Assembly (NCBI RefSeq): GCF_006345815.1 | Contig: NZ_VCIG01000005.1 | Location: forward strand, 558,001-622,000 | Reading direction: 5' to 3' | DNA: 64,000 bases | Source of the DNA: Ochrobactrum sp. CGA5 | Lineage (GTDB): Bacteria; Pseudomonadota; Alphaproteobacteria; Rhizobiales; Rhizobiaceae | Part shown: positions 8,840 to 16,962 of the stretch, one piece after another | How positions within the stretch are numbered: position 1 is the stretch's first letter | Layout: each line of letters starts with the position of its first letter | Made by a program: the position numbers and the translations under genes | Notes under the pieces: model-generated | Told to the model about the DNA's origin: nothing | Databases searched by the model: none | Seen by the model: the letters and a program-made list of their open reading frames with translations, nothing else

Positions 8840-9228
8840 ATTTTCTTTCACGCAAAGAGCTTGAAAATCACGCAACGACATGGATCGAAGCATGGAACCG
8901 CCACGACGTCGATGCGGTGATCGCGCCATTTTCCAAGTCGGTGGTGTTCGTTAGCCCGAGGGCGGCGATCGTGACCGGGGACGCAACGGTGCGAGGCCGA
9001 GATGCACTTTATGACTACTGGACGAAAGCCGTCGCCGCCGTTCCCGACCTGAAATTTAGACTTGAATCCATCGCCTGTGACGAGAACGCACAAACCGTTC
9101 TGGTCCACTACGTGTCGCATGCCGGTGGAAAGACACTCCGAGCATGCGAACTCATGCGGTTCGAGAATGGACTGCAAGTTTATGGCGAGGCGTTTTATGG
9201 CGCGGATGTTTCGGAGTTGTCGCAATGA
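8836..9228 (+). CDS. SnoaL-like / NTF2-family protein
   Basis: The 130-residue protein has the NTF2-like opening WIEAWNRHDVDAVIAPFSKSVVF and the later RGRDALYDYWTKAVAAVPDLKF typical of SnoaL-like polyketide cyclase/isomerase relatives. The fold is a cone-shaped pocket with varied small-molecule activities; no catalytic assignment is safe. It overlaps the exporter upstream and the cupin downstream by four bases each, so the three are one transcript and probably act on one small molecule. Confidence 0.78.
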   Translation: MNFLSRKELENHATTWIEAWNRHDVDAVIAPFSKSVVFVSPRAAIVTGDATVRGRDALYDYWTKAVAAVPDLKFRLESIACDENAQTVLVHYVSHAGGKTLRACELMRFENGLQVYGEAFYGADVSELSQ

Positions 9229-9587
9229 GACCCGTCGAACCTTCAAGCGAGAATTTCTATCGTTGGGGAAACGGGTGTTCGGGCTGGCGCCTGCTCGACC
9301 TCGAGCACCTTCAGGTAAGGCAGGAAACAATGCCGCCGGCGACGGCTGAAGAGCCCCATGTACATCGTGAGGCGCATCAATTCTTTTATGTGCTGGATGG
9401 GCAAATGACGATCCTCACCCCCATCGGCGTCACGCTCATTGGTCCGAGTCAAGGCGTCCATGTACCGGCCGGGCAGCCGCACTGGGTCAGAAACGACGAC
9501 GTTTCCGATCTTATATTCCTGCTCTCATCCAGCCCGAGCACATCCGGTGACCGCTACCCCTCCGACCCAATGGATTGGGGAGCTTGA
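9225..9587 (+). CDS. Cupin-domain protein
   Basis: This 120-residue single cupin has metal-binding motif 1 (EEPHVHREAHQFFYVLDG, about residues 41-58) and motif 2 (GVHVPAGQPHWVRN). The ATG at 9225 overlaps the SnoaL-like stop. Single cupins may be dioxygenases, isomerases or ligand sensors. With an exporter and an NTF2-like protein in the same operon a role in modifying or sensing the exported compound is likely, but this is inference. Confidence 0.8.
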   Translation: MRPVEPSSENFYRWGNGCSGWRLLDLEHLQVRQETMPPATAEEPHVHREAHQFFYVLDGQMTILTPIGVTLIGPSQGVHVPAGQPHWVRNDDVSDLIFLLSSSPSTSGDRYPSDPMDWGA

Positions 9588-9643
9588 ACTTGGATCGACG
9601 GCCATCATCACGCAAAATTGCCGCCGGTGGTCAGGCCGCGCGA

Positions 9644-10870
9644 TCAGGGACGCCGTAAAACGGTCAGCAGCCCCATTTCGATCTGACCTTCGCTGTATTC
9701 GTGCACAACCTCGCCTTGTTCAAGAAGCTCGAAGCCTGAGCACTCGGCCGTCGCCTCGATATAGGCGGAGCCGTGGGAAAAACAGCCTGCGCTGGCAAGC
9801 TCCGGGTTGATGCAGGGGCCGAAACCGAGAGGGTCCAGTTTGTCATTGGGATAGACCGTGAAGGCAAACAGCCCTCCGGGATCCAGTATATCGGCGACGC
9901 TTGGGAAGATTGCGGCCAGATCTCCGAAATGAATCAGGACGGCCGCAGCCGCGACCGCATCGAACCGAAGCGCGGTGGCGGAGAGAAACGACGCCAGATC
10001 GTCGCGGACAAGCGTGTCGTAAAGCGATTTTTGTCTTGCGACTGACAGCATCGCCTCGGACAGATCAATGCCCGCCAGATGCGCGGCCCGATCTCGCAGC
10101 AGGCCACCGACCAGTCCGGTTCCGCATCCTATGTCGAGGATCCGGTTGCCGTGTCGGGGCAACAGCCGGGCGAGCGCGTCGCCGACATGGCGATGCGCCA
10201 GATAACCGTCCGCCCGATCCCAATCGCGCGCCCTGAATGAATAGAGTTGGTCGAGCTGCGCCGCGGAAGCCCTTGAGGGGACCGGCCCCCTGTTCATCTG
10301 CGCCAAACGCATGCGGGCGCCATCGACGTCGTCCGGATTTCCGCCCAGATATCTCTCCAGATGGGCGGTGGCCTCTTCATGATCGCCGGCATCGGCCAGC
10401 AGATCTCCGAGCAGGAAGCGGGCGCCGGCATGGCCGGGCGCGTGTGACAGGCACCGGCGCAGGGGCTCGATTGCCGAGCCTCTGTTGCCCGTATCGGTCA
10501 ATGCGACAGCCAGGTTGTAGAGAGCGTCCGGATAGGTCGGGCGACAGGCGACGGCGTTCTCGAACGCGGCGATCGCTTCCGGCAATCTGCCGTGCTTCCG
10601 CAACGCAATGCCGAGATTATTCCGGGCCGTCGCGTCGTCGGGTTGAAATTTGGTCACGGCTGTCAGCGTTTCGATTGCCGCCGCAAGCTTGCCTTGCGCC
10701 ATTTCGATCAGGCCGAGAAGGTGCATCGCGTCGACTGGCGGCGGGTTTTGCGCGCAGATGTTGCGGCAGATGCTTTCGGCCTCGTGGAGACGCCTAGCGC
10801 CATACGCCTCCAGCGCAAGGCTCAGATCAAAGGTGGCGGTGGCATGGGTCAGGGGGGTGGTTCTCGCCAT
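9644..10870 (-). CDS. TPR-repeat SAM-dependent methyltransferase
   Basis: Residues 1 to about 200 hold five or so tetratricopeptide repeats (for example ATARNNLGIALRKHGRLPEA and PDALYNLAVALTDTGNRGSA). Residues 230-408 form a class I methyltransferase with motif I ILDIGCGTGLVGG (244-256) and the acidic end of strand 2 in AGIDLSEAML. The TPR part probably docks the enzyme on a protein or large substrate. It is the last gene of a leftward operon, nine bases after the GNAT gene. The methyl acceptor is unknown. It is convergent with the cupin operon to its left. Confidence 0.85.
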   Translation of the reverse strand: MARTTPLTHATATFDLSLALEAYGARRLHEAESICRNICAQNPPPVDAMHLLGLIEMAQGKLAAAIETLTAVTKFQPDDATARNNLGIALRKHGRLPEAIAAFENAVACRPTYPDALYNLAVALTDTGNRGSAIEPLRRCLSHAPGHAGARFLLGDLLADAGDHEEATAHLERYLGGNPDDVDGARMRLAQMNRGPVPSRASAAQLDQLYSFRARDWDRADGYLAHRHVGDALARLLPRHGNRILDIGCGTGLVGGLLRDRAAHLAGIDLSEAMLSVARQKSLYDTLVRDDLASFLSATALRFDAVAAAAVLIHFGDLAAIFPSVADILDPGGLFAFTVYPNDKLDPLGFGPCINPELASAGCFSHGSAYIEATAECSGFELLEQGEVVHEYSEGQIEMGLLTVLRRP

Positions 10871-10879
10871 TGGCAGCCC

Positions 10880-11332
10880 TCAGTGTGCCAGCTCGATCTC
10901 ATAGGTCGCCATCGGCCTCAGCGTCGCCACGCGGTCATAAAGGTGCCGAGCAGCCGCGTTATCCTCGACCGTTTCCCAGTAGAGACGCCGCCAGCCCTCC
11001 TGTCCGCCCAGAACCTTCAGATGCCCGATGAGCCTCGTTGCGATGCCCCGGCCCCTGTGCAGGGGAGAAACCCAAAGGTCTTCGAGATAACAGACGAGAC
11101 GGAGCGAGAAGGTGTGGGGATGGAGAATTGTGTGCGCCAACCCGACTGGTTCCCCGGCCTGAAACGCGAGCCAGGCATTCATCGGTGAGGAAGGATCGAG
11201 TACGCGCTGCCACAGCCCGGCGATGACCGCCTCGTCCATGTCCGCGGCGCCGAAATGCGCGCAGTTTTCTGCCCAGAGTTTTTCCCAGCCGCTTCTGTCT
11301 ATGTGGCTCGCAGCCTTGATCGTTATCGTCAT
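10880..11332 (-). CDS. GNAT-family N-acetyltransferase
   Basis: This 150-residue single GNAT domain has the acetyl-CoA pyrophosphate loop HRGRGIATRLI (92-102) after strand 4 (YLEDLWVSP), and the C-terminal ETVEDNAAARHLYDRV typical of the fold. Its ATG overlaps the stop of the upstream hydrolase by four bases. The substrate is unknown; with the neighbouring hydrolase and methyltransferase it may belong to a small tailoring set. Confidence 0.87.
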   Translation of the reverse strand: MTITIKAASHIDRSGWEKLWAENCAHFGAADMDEAVIAGLWQRVLDPSSPMNAWLAFQAGEPVGLAHTILHPHTFSLRLVCYLEDLWVSPLHRGRGIATRLIGHLKVLGGQEGWRRLYWETVEDNAAARHLYDRVATLRPMATYEIELAH

Positions 11333-12324
11333 CTCATTGCCCCGGGCGTTGCTTCATCGAGCAGATGGCCGGGCGCGTCGCACGGGATTTCCCCTTCGCG
11401 CAGCCAATCAAGCGCGAGCGGCCAGAGGCTGTCCCTGAACCGGTCATGGAAGAAGGCGAAATGTCCGATGGAGGATACGCCAATGTCGGCCGGGGCAATG
11501 CGCCAATGGTGCCGGTGGCTGGACGTGAAATAGGCGAGCAGCCGGTTGAGGGCCGCTGGCGTGCCGTGCGGATCGTCTTCAAGGCCAATCGCGAGTATGG
11601 GCGCCGTCACCTTGGCAAAGCGTCTTTGCAGGATTACAAATTCCCGCTCCCCACCGACGAAAAGATCCTGCCGCACGGTGTGCTCGAACCGGGCCTTCAT
11701 CCGGCTCCAGTCCCGGACCACGCCCGCTGGCGTGTCCTCCATCCAGCCAAGCCGTTTGGCCGGAAAATAGCCGAACATCCTTGTCAGCAGCGGCATGACG
11801 ATGTGCCACTTAATATACATGCGCCGGCGTTCGGCCTTGCCGTAATCCCGCCAATAGGCGAATTGGGATCCGACGGTAAGAATACGTCCGATCCGCCGGT
11901 TCGACGGCGCAAGCCCGATGGCAAAGCCGCCGATCGAATGCCCGACGACATGGATTTCCCGCCCCGGAAAACTGCGTTCAGCGTATGCGAGCGCTGCCTC
12001 CAGATCGTGCGCACCCCAATCCACCCAGTCGGCACGGAATCCGCGCAAGGATTTCGGTTGGGATTCGCCGATCCCCCGGTAATCGAAGGTGAGCACGTCG
12101 AACCCGTTGAGAAACAAGTAGTCGGCGAAGCGCGAGTAGTAGCGGCACTTTACAGACGTCGCGGCGCTGATGATCACGATCGGACGCACGGCCGCAACAC
12201 CGCTGTGTCGCCATAGAAACCCGCCGAGAAGCCGGCCATCATCCGTTTCCAGGCGCACAGGCAAGGCCTGGCCTGCCACCTCCCGGACGCCAGCGATTTC
12301 TGTCTCATGTCCGGGGTTGATCAC
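11329..12324 (-). CDS. Alpha/beta hydrolase (COG4757-like)
   Basis: This 331-residue cytoplasmic hydrolase has the nucleophile elbow GHSIGG (128-133), the oxyanion-side strand FDVLTFDYRGIGES (75-88) and a C-terminal catalytic histidine in SSIGHFAFF (about 285). No signal peptide is visible. It is the first gene of the operon with the GNAT and TPR-methyltransferase. The family is described only as a predicted hydrolase, so the substrate is not known. Confidence 0.85.
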   Translation of the reverse strand: MINPGHETEIAGVREVAGQALPVRLETDDGRLLGGFLWRHSGVAAVRPIVIISAATSVKCRYYSRFADYLFLNGFDVLTFDYRGIGESQPKSLRGFRADWVDWGAHDLEAALAYAERSFPGREIHVVGHSIGGFAIGLAPSNRRIGRILTVGSQFAYWRDYGKAERRRMYIKWHIVMPLLTRMFGYFPAKRLGWMEDTPAGVVRDWSRMKARFEHTVRQDLFVGGEREFVILQRRFAKVTAPILAIGLEDDPHGTPAALNRLLAYFTSSHRHHWRIAPADIGVSSIGHFAFFHDRFRDSLWPLALDWLREGEIPCDAPGHLLDEATPGAMR

Positions 12325-12488
12325 GCTCGCGCCCCTCGATTGTTGCTTTCAGGTATCTGTTTTTTCTTCGCCAGAATGGAGATTGTCGAATGAGCATCCC
12401 TCCATATGGCGTGAGAAGCACTCATTTGTTTTCGTTCTCTATTGCAGGCTCATTTGGCGAAAAGCTTGAAATCAGTCAGGGAAAGTCG

Positions 12489-12983
12489 ATGCATCCAATC
12501 GTTCGCCTTCGAGAACTGCCGCTTCAGACACAATCGCATGGTGGGGCCTATGAAGCGCACATGGCTGCCGTCGCGGCGCCGTTTGGCGCTAAGCGACTTG
12601 GCGCTCGCTACATTGAAATACCCCCGGGCAAGAAGGCTTGGCCTTTTCATTGCCACCACGCAAATGACGAGCTCTTTGTCATTCTGGCGGGGGCCGGCGT
12701 GCTGCGATATGGCGAGGAAGAACATGACGTAAGCGCTGGTGATGTCGTCGTTTGCCCCGCCGGTGGTGTCGAAACAGCTCATCAACTGCGGGCAGCAGGT
12801 TCCGATCCGCTGCGCTATCTGGCGATCAGCACAATGAATGAGCCAGACGTTCTGGAATATCCCGATAGTGGCAAGGTGGCGGTTTTCGCGGGATCCGCGC
12901 CGGGTGGTGAAAAAGCAGCCCGAAGCCTGGAACTAACCGTGAAGAAAAATGCTGCTGTCGGATATTGGGAGGGGGAGGAATGA
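12489..12983 (+). CDS. Cupin-domain protein
   Basis: The 164-residue cupin shows motif 1 FHCHHANDELFVILAG and motif 2 GDVVVCPAGGVETAHQL. The ATG at 12489 has an AGGGAAA site; the frame is open further upstream without homology. Its stop overlaps the PEBP start by four bases. The C-terminal part (PDVLEYPDSGKVAVFAGSAP) is typical of cupins that bind sugar or organic acid ligands. No enzymatic role can be assigned. Confidence 0.82.
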   Translation: MHPIVRLRELPLQTQSHGGAYEAHMAAVAAPFGAKRLGARYIEIPPGKKAWPFHCHHANDELFVILAGAGVLRYGEEEHDVSAGDVVVCPAGGVETAHQLRAAGSDPLRYLAISTMNEPDVLEYPDSGKVAVFAGSAPGGEKAARSLELTVKKNAAVGYWEGEE

Positions 12984-13549
12984 AGCGGAGTCAGAACAAG
13001 AGAAGTGCACTTTTCGCCATACCTACGAGTTGGATGCAGACACTTCTCATTGCGGCCGCTTTGTTGCCGACATCAGCGCTCGCAATGGAAATGACGAGTT
13101 CGTCCTTCGAGAATGGAGGAATAATACCTCTGCGCCATGCGCTTAACAGTTTGGGTTGCGAAGGGCAGAATATTTCTCCTGCTTTGCAATGGCGTGACGC
13201 TCCTCCAGAAACGAAGAGCTTCGCTGTCACAATGTTCGATCCGGACGCGCCTACAGAAAGCGGTTGGTGGCACTGGATTCTCGTAAACATCCCCGCGGAT
13301 GTCACCAGCTTGCCGGAGCGATCCCAACCCAGAGAAGCGCTCTCGACAAACACCGACTTTGGCATCTCCGGGTATCGTGGCCCATGCCCACCAGTTGGTG
13401 CCCAGCCGCATCGTTACGTGGTTACGGTGTATGCGCTTGATGTCAGCACACTGCCATTGGCGGTTACCTCTTCTGGCGCAATGGCCAGTTACATGATCAA
13501 TAGCCACGTGCTCGCGAAAGCAAGCATTGCCGGTTATTTTGGACGCTGA
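12980..13549 (+). CDS. Secreted PEBP / YbhB-YbcL family protein
   Basis: The 189-residue protein starts at 12980 with a strong GGGGGAGGA site. It has a signal peptide (positive start, hydrophobic LLIAAALLPTSALA, cleavage near residue 36) and then the phosphatidylethanolamine-binding fold: DPDAPTESGWWHWILVNIP and YRGPCPPVGAQPHRYVVTVYAL. Bacterial YbhB/YbcL proteins are periplasmic and bind phospholipid head groups or similar ligands; their role is unsettled. It is coupled to the upstream cupin. Confidence 0.87.
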   Translation: MKRSQNKRSALFAIPTSWMQTLLIAAALLPTSALAMEMTSSSFENGGIIPLRHALNSLGCEGQNISPALQWRDAPPETKSFAVTMFDPDAPTESGWWHWILVNIPADVTSLPERSQPREALSTNTDFGISGYRGPCPPVGAQPHRYVVTVYALDVSTLPLAVTSSGAMASYMINSHVLAKASIAGYFGR

Positions 13550-13561
13550 GACAATAACCGT

Positions 13562-14074
13562 TTGAAAAAGGCTGAAGACAGACCGGTGGCGGACTCGCAA
13601 GGCGCAACGGCAGGACGTCTGGTCATTCGCCAGCTTTCCAGCCAAGACACGGCGCATCTGGCGCCGCTCCTTAACGCTTATCGCGCAGAGATGTACCCCG
13701 CCTCAGAGACAGAGAACCTCCGTCAGGACGCTGCCACCGCCTTGCTGTCGAGCCAGACGGCCGAGGTGATAGGCGGTTTCCTGGACGGCAAACTGTCGGC
13801 ATTCGCCGTTTTCTTCGATCTGCCGGAAGCAATTTCAAACGGACGCGCCGGACAGCTCGACGACCTCTACGTGGCTGCTGGCGCTCGCGGCCAGCGTCTG
13901 GCGCAAGAAATGGTCCAGGCGGTAGCATTGATCGGCAGAGCGCGCGGTTGGGTTCATCTGAGATGGCTTGTGCCAGAGGACAATGCAGCTGCGCTTCGGA
14001 CCTATGAGCGCTTTGCCAAAGCAGCATCCTGGAAAAGCTACGTGTTGTGGTTGGGCGATGGCGGCTCTTGGTGA
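13562..14074 (+). CDS. GNAT-family N-acetyltransferase
   Basis: This 170-residue GNAT has the motif LDDLYVAAGARGQRLAQEMV and the C-terminal WLVPEDNAAALRTYERF. No ATG lies before the domain; a TTG at 13562 is the only reasonable start, preceded by the PEBP stop 12 bases away. The acetyl-CoA loop reads ARGQRLA, a slightly degenerate form of RGxGxA. Probably the third gene of the cupin-PEBP transcript. Confidence 0.75.
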   Translation: MKKAEDRPVADSQGATAGRLVIRQLSSQDTAHLAPLLNAYRAEMYPASETENLRQDAATALLSSQTAEVIGGFLDGKLSAFAVFFDLPEAISNGRAGQLDDLYVAAGARGQRLAQEMVQAVALIGRARGWVHLRWLVPEDNAAALRTYERFAKAASWKSYVLWLGDGGSW

Positions 14075-14158
14075 GGCAGAGCATCCTCAATCTCCTAGTC
14101 ACCAGGTTTGCGAGCATCCACCTCATCGGGGCCGTTCGTTTTCACCCCTGCTGAAGGG

Positions 14159-15328
14159 TCATGATCTTCGCGACAGATAGAACGCCATGGCGGCCGAACT
14201 TGCGCCGAAAACACATGTGCCGGTCCAACCCCAGGCGGCATACGCAGCGCCTCCAACGCCGGCGCCGACCGCCCCCCCAGCGAGCATGGTCGCCATGAAC
14301 ACCGTGTTAAGCCGGCTGCGGGCGGTCGGGTCGAGTGCATAGACACGCGTCTGGTTCGCAACCTGCGAGGACTGTACGGCAAGGTCCATAACTAGGATAC
14401 CGGTTACCAAGCTGATGAGGGAACCTTGCCAAAGCCCGAAGACGATGAAAGCGAGCGTGACGAGGCCAGCGCCAACTGACACGACGACGGCGGGTCCGCG
14501 TCGATCCGTAAAGCCCCCGGCAACTGGCGCGGCAAGCGCTCCGCAGACTCCGACAAGCGCCAGAAGGCCAACCGCCGTGCCACCAAGCTGATAAGGCGGT
14601 TCGGATAGTAACAGCGCGAGATTCGACCAGAAGCCGATAAAGGCTGCGAAAATCAGGAATTGCACTGCGACTGCTTGTCGGAGAACACCATGCGTTCGGA
14701 GAAGCGTCCATAAGGAACCAAGCAGCCGCAGATAGCTCAAGTCAGTTGTTGGCGGCACACGAGGCAGCCAGAGCGCAAGTGCCACCCCAATTACCGTCAT
14801 CATTGCCGCCGAGAACCAGAATACGAAAGGCCAACCCCAAAGGTCCGAGATTGTGCCACTCACCGTGCGGGCAAGCAGGATGCCGATCAATATGCCGCCC
14901 GTCACTTTGCCAAGAATGCGTCCACGCTCGGAAGGTGGGGCAAGATGCACAGCGAGTGGAACAATCTGCTGCGTGACGGTGGTGAATAATCCGACAGCGA
15001 GACTGGCGACCGCCAGCCACACAAAACTTGGAGACAAGGCCGCACCAATCAACGCCATCACCAACACAACGAAAGTACGGAGAATGAGAGATTTGCGCTC
15101 CAGCCGGTCTCCGAGTGGGGCGAGAAGCAACACGCCGAAGGCATTACCTGCCTGGGTGAGAACCGGCACGATGGCAGCAGTGCCCGCGGCCAGCCCAAAA
15201 TCTGCCGTCAGATGACCGAGGAATGCCTGATTATAGTAACTGTTGGCGACGGTCGCACCCGCGCTGACCGCGAGAAGGCGGACCAGTGCAGCGGACAAAT
15301 GTTCAGATAGGGAGCTATTCGGTTTCAT
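14159..15328 (-). CDS. MFS transporter, sugar-efflux/drug type
   Basis: The 389-residue inner-membrane protein has 12 predicted membrane segments and the MFS loop 2-3 motif GDRLERKSLIL. The segment NSYYNQAFLGHLTADFGL is typical of the YnfM/proton-linked efflux group. Its start at 15328 lies within the last codons of the upstream small membrane protein (14-base overlap), so it is the third gene of the LysR-membrane protein-MFS operon. Substrate unknown; a role in efflux controlled by the LysR protein is inference. Confidence 0.87.
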   Translation of the reverse strand: MKPNSSLSEHLSAALVRLLAVSAGATVANSYYNQAFLGHLTADFGLAAGTAAIVPVLTQAGNAFGVLLLAPLGDRLERKSLILRTFVVLVMALIGAALSPSFVWLAVASLAVGLFTTVTQQIVPLAVHLAPPSERGRILGKVTGGILIGILLARTVSGTISDLWGWPFVFWFSAAMMTVIGVALALWLPRVPPTTDLSYLRLLGSLWTLLRTHGVLRQAVAVQFLIFAAFIGFWSNLALLLSEPPYQLGGTAVGLLALVGVCGALAAPVAGGFTDRRGPAVVVSVGAGLVTLAFIVFGLWQGSLISLVTGILVMDLAVQSSQVANQTRVYALDPTARSRLNTVFMATMLAGGAVGAGVGGAAYAAWGWTGTCVFGASSAAMAFYLSRRS

Positions 15329-15875
15329 AGCAGCCGCTGGCCCGGATGTACTCGATCAGGGTGCGTTCCAGATTTCTGCCCCCAAGTGTAGCAATGTTCG
15401 GCATGACAATACGCCGGGTGGTTTTATGTCTGTCTTTACAGAAGGAAGTGATTGGCTGGCGGTTTGGATCAGACCGGAACTCAGCCTTCCGATAGTCCAC
15501 ATTGACGAGGAGAGGTCCTGACCACAGCAGCGTTGGTGTTGAGATATCGACGTCTTTCCAAGGTAAGGGCTTGTCGCCAAAATACCGCCCGACGATGAGG
15601 CCGTTGGCCTTAAAAACATACATCGGGCCACGGCTCCGGCGGCACCAGAACACCCCAAGCAGGAGCACCAGCGTCACTGCTATAAAAAAAGCTGTGGGGA
15701 TGGCTCCCGTTGCAAACTGTGAAAGTGAATTGGCTTTGAAAGAGGCGATGGACATGCTGATCGCACCCAACAGAAACGGCAGCGTAAAGAAAAGAAGCAG
15801 CGCCGCCCGCCAATAGGACAAGTAGATCGGAAAATCAGGAAGATGCGTGGCGTTGGCGGGTTCCTCCGGTGCCAT
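15315..15875 (-). CDS. Hypothetical two-helix membrane protein
   Basis: This 186-residue protein starts at 15875 in a TAATG junction with the LysR stop. Two hydrophobic segments (about residues 21-41 and 60-81) are followed by a soluble domain with short strands (MYVFKANGLIVGRYFGDKPLPWKDV), resembling bacterial PH-like membrane proteins. No family is recognised with confidence. Its position between a regulator and a transporter, overlapping both, points to a shared function. Confidence 0.7.
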   Translation of the reverse strand: MAPEEPANATHLPDFPIYLSYWRAALLLFFTLPFLLGAISMSIASFKANSLSQFATGAIPTAFFIAVTLVLLLGVFWCRRSRGPMYVFKANGLIVGRYFGDKPLPWKDVDISTPTLLWSGPLLVNVDYRKAEFRSDPNRQPITSFCKDRHKTTRRIVMPNIATLGGRNLERTLIEYIRASGCYETE

Positions 15876-16801
15876 TATCGTGTCTCTCGCTCCGCTGGTC
15901 GGCATGTCTTTGCGGCCTCTGCCAGCATCCAGGTCCTGACATTCCTGATGCGGCGGTCGCGCTCAAGGGCCGGCGGATAGCAGAGGTAATAGCCTGCGTT
16001 TGCCGGCACTTGGTGCGGCATGATCGGGCCGAGCCTTTCGGCGGCTATGTCGCATGCGGCAATTTCGATGCCCGCAAAGGTAATTCCTGCGCCGTCGATC
16101 GCGGCCTTGAGGCCAAGGCCCGAAGAGTCGACGATTGTGACTGCCGCAGGTCGGGTCGGCCCGCCCGGGAGCGTTTCGTTCCAACGCTGGAAGTCCTCGC
16201 GCCGATGCTGGGACAGAAACAGGTTGGTTTGCGAGATGGCTTGGCGAATATCGATTTCGTCATTCGTTTGCCAGTCATCCGGACGGCCAAGCAACGTCAC
16301 ATTTTCGTCGAACAAGCGCTCGGAGAGAACACCAGCCCATTGCCCAGAACCATGGCGCACAGCAGCATCTGCAACGCCGGCGCCAAGATCGACGGCGGTT
16401 TGGGTCGTCGAGATCAAAAGTTCGAAGCCGGACCGCGCAAATGGATAGGACGCCATCCGTGGCGACAGCCAATGAACCGCGAATGTCGGCAGCATGGACA
16501 GGCGCAGGGGACCAAGCTTGCGCTCCTGCTTCACTGTGGCAACGGCCTGAATGATCCGCGTGAAGCCGACGGTGAGATCCGGAGACAACAGGCGTCCGGT
16601 CTCCGTCAGTTCAAGGCGCGGTCCGACGCGGCGCATCAGTTCCACCCCGAGCAGATCCTCGAGGATCCGGAGTTGATGACTGACGGCGGAGGGCGTCACG
16701 CCGATTTCCTCGGCCGCATCCTTGATCGACATGTGGCGTGCGGCGGCCTCGAAAGCGCGCAGGGCATTCAGCGGCACGGACAATCGCATCGTTTCGGTCA
16801 T
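15875..16801 (-). CDS. LysR-family regulator, GcvA-like
   Basis: The N-terminal helix-turn-helix (LNALRAFEAAARHMSIKDAA, then VTPSAVSHQLRILEDLLG) and the effector domain opening LRLSMLPTFAVHWLSPRM are characteristic of GcvA/AmpR-type LysR proteins. The ATG at 16801 (MTETMRLSV) is chosen by homology; the frame continues 24 codons upstream without family similarity. It heads a leftward operon with a membrane protein and an MFS exporter, and is divergent from the aminotransferase at 16963, which it may also control from the 161-base gap. Confidence 0.86.
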   Translation of the reverse strand: MTETMRLSVPLNALRAFEAAARHMSIKDAAEEIGVTPSAVSHQLRILEDLLGVELMRRVGPRLELTETGRLLSPDLTVGFTRIIQAVATVKQERKLGPLRLSMLPTFAVHWLSPRMASYPFARSGFELLISTTQTAVDLGAGVADAAVRHGSGQWAGVLSERLFDENVTLLGRPDDWQTNDEIDIRQAISQTNLFLSQHRREDFQRWNETLPGGPTRPAAVTIVDSSGLGLKAAIDGAGITFAGIEIAACDIAAERLGPIMPHQVPANAGYYLCYPPALERDRRIRNVRTWMLAEAAKTCRPAERETR

Positions 16802-16962
16802 GGCGCGCTCGCTCTCGTATTTTCCGTCCTCGCCGGATGCCGCCGTTCTCCTCCTGCACTTGGCATCGAACAACGAAATCTCAGCTTTCTCTGAGGATTG
16901 CTCACTCGCCAGGCACGGATGTTGGGTGACAATGGGGTGTCTTTCAAAGGGGCCAAATTGCT

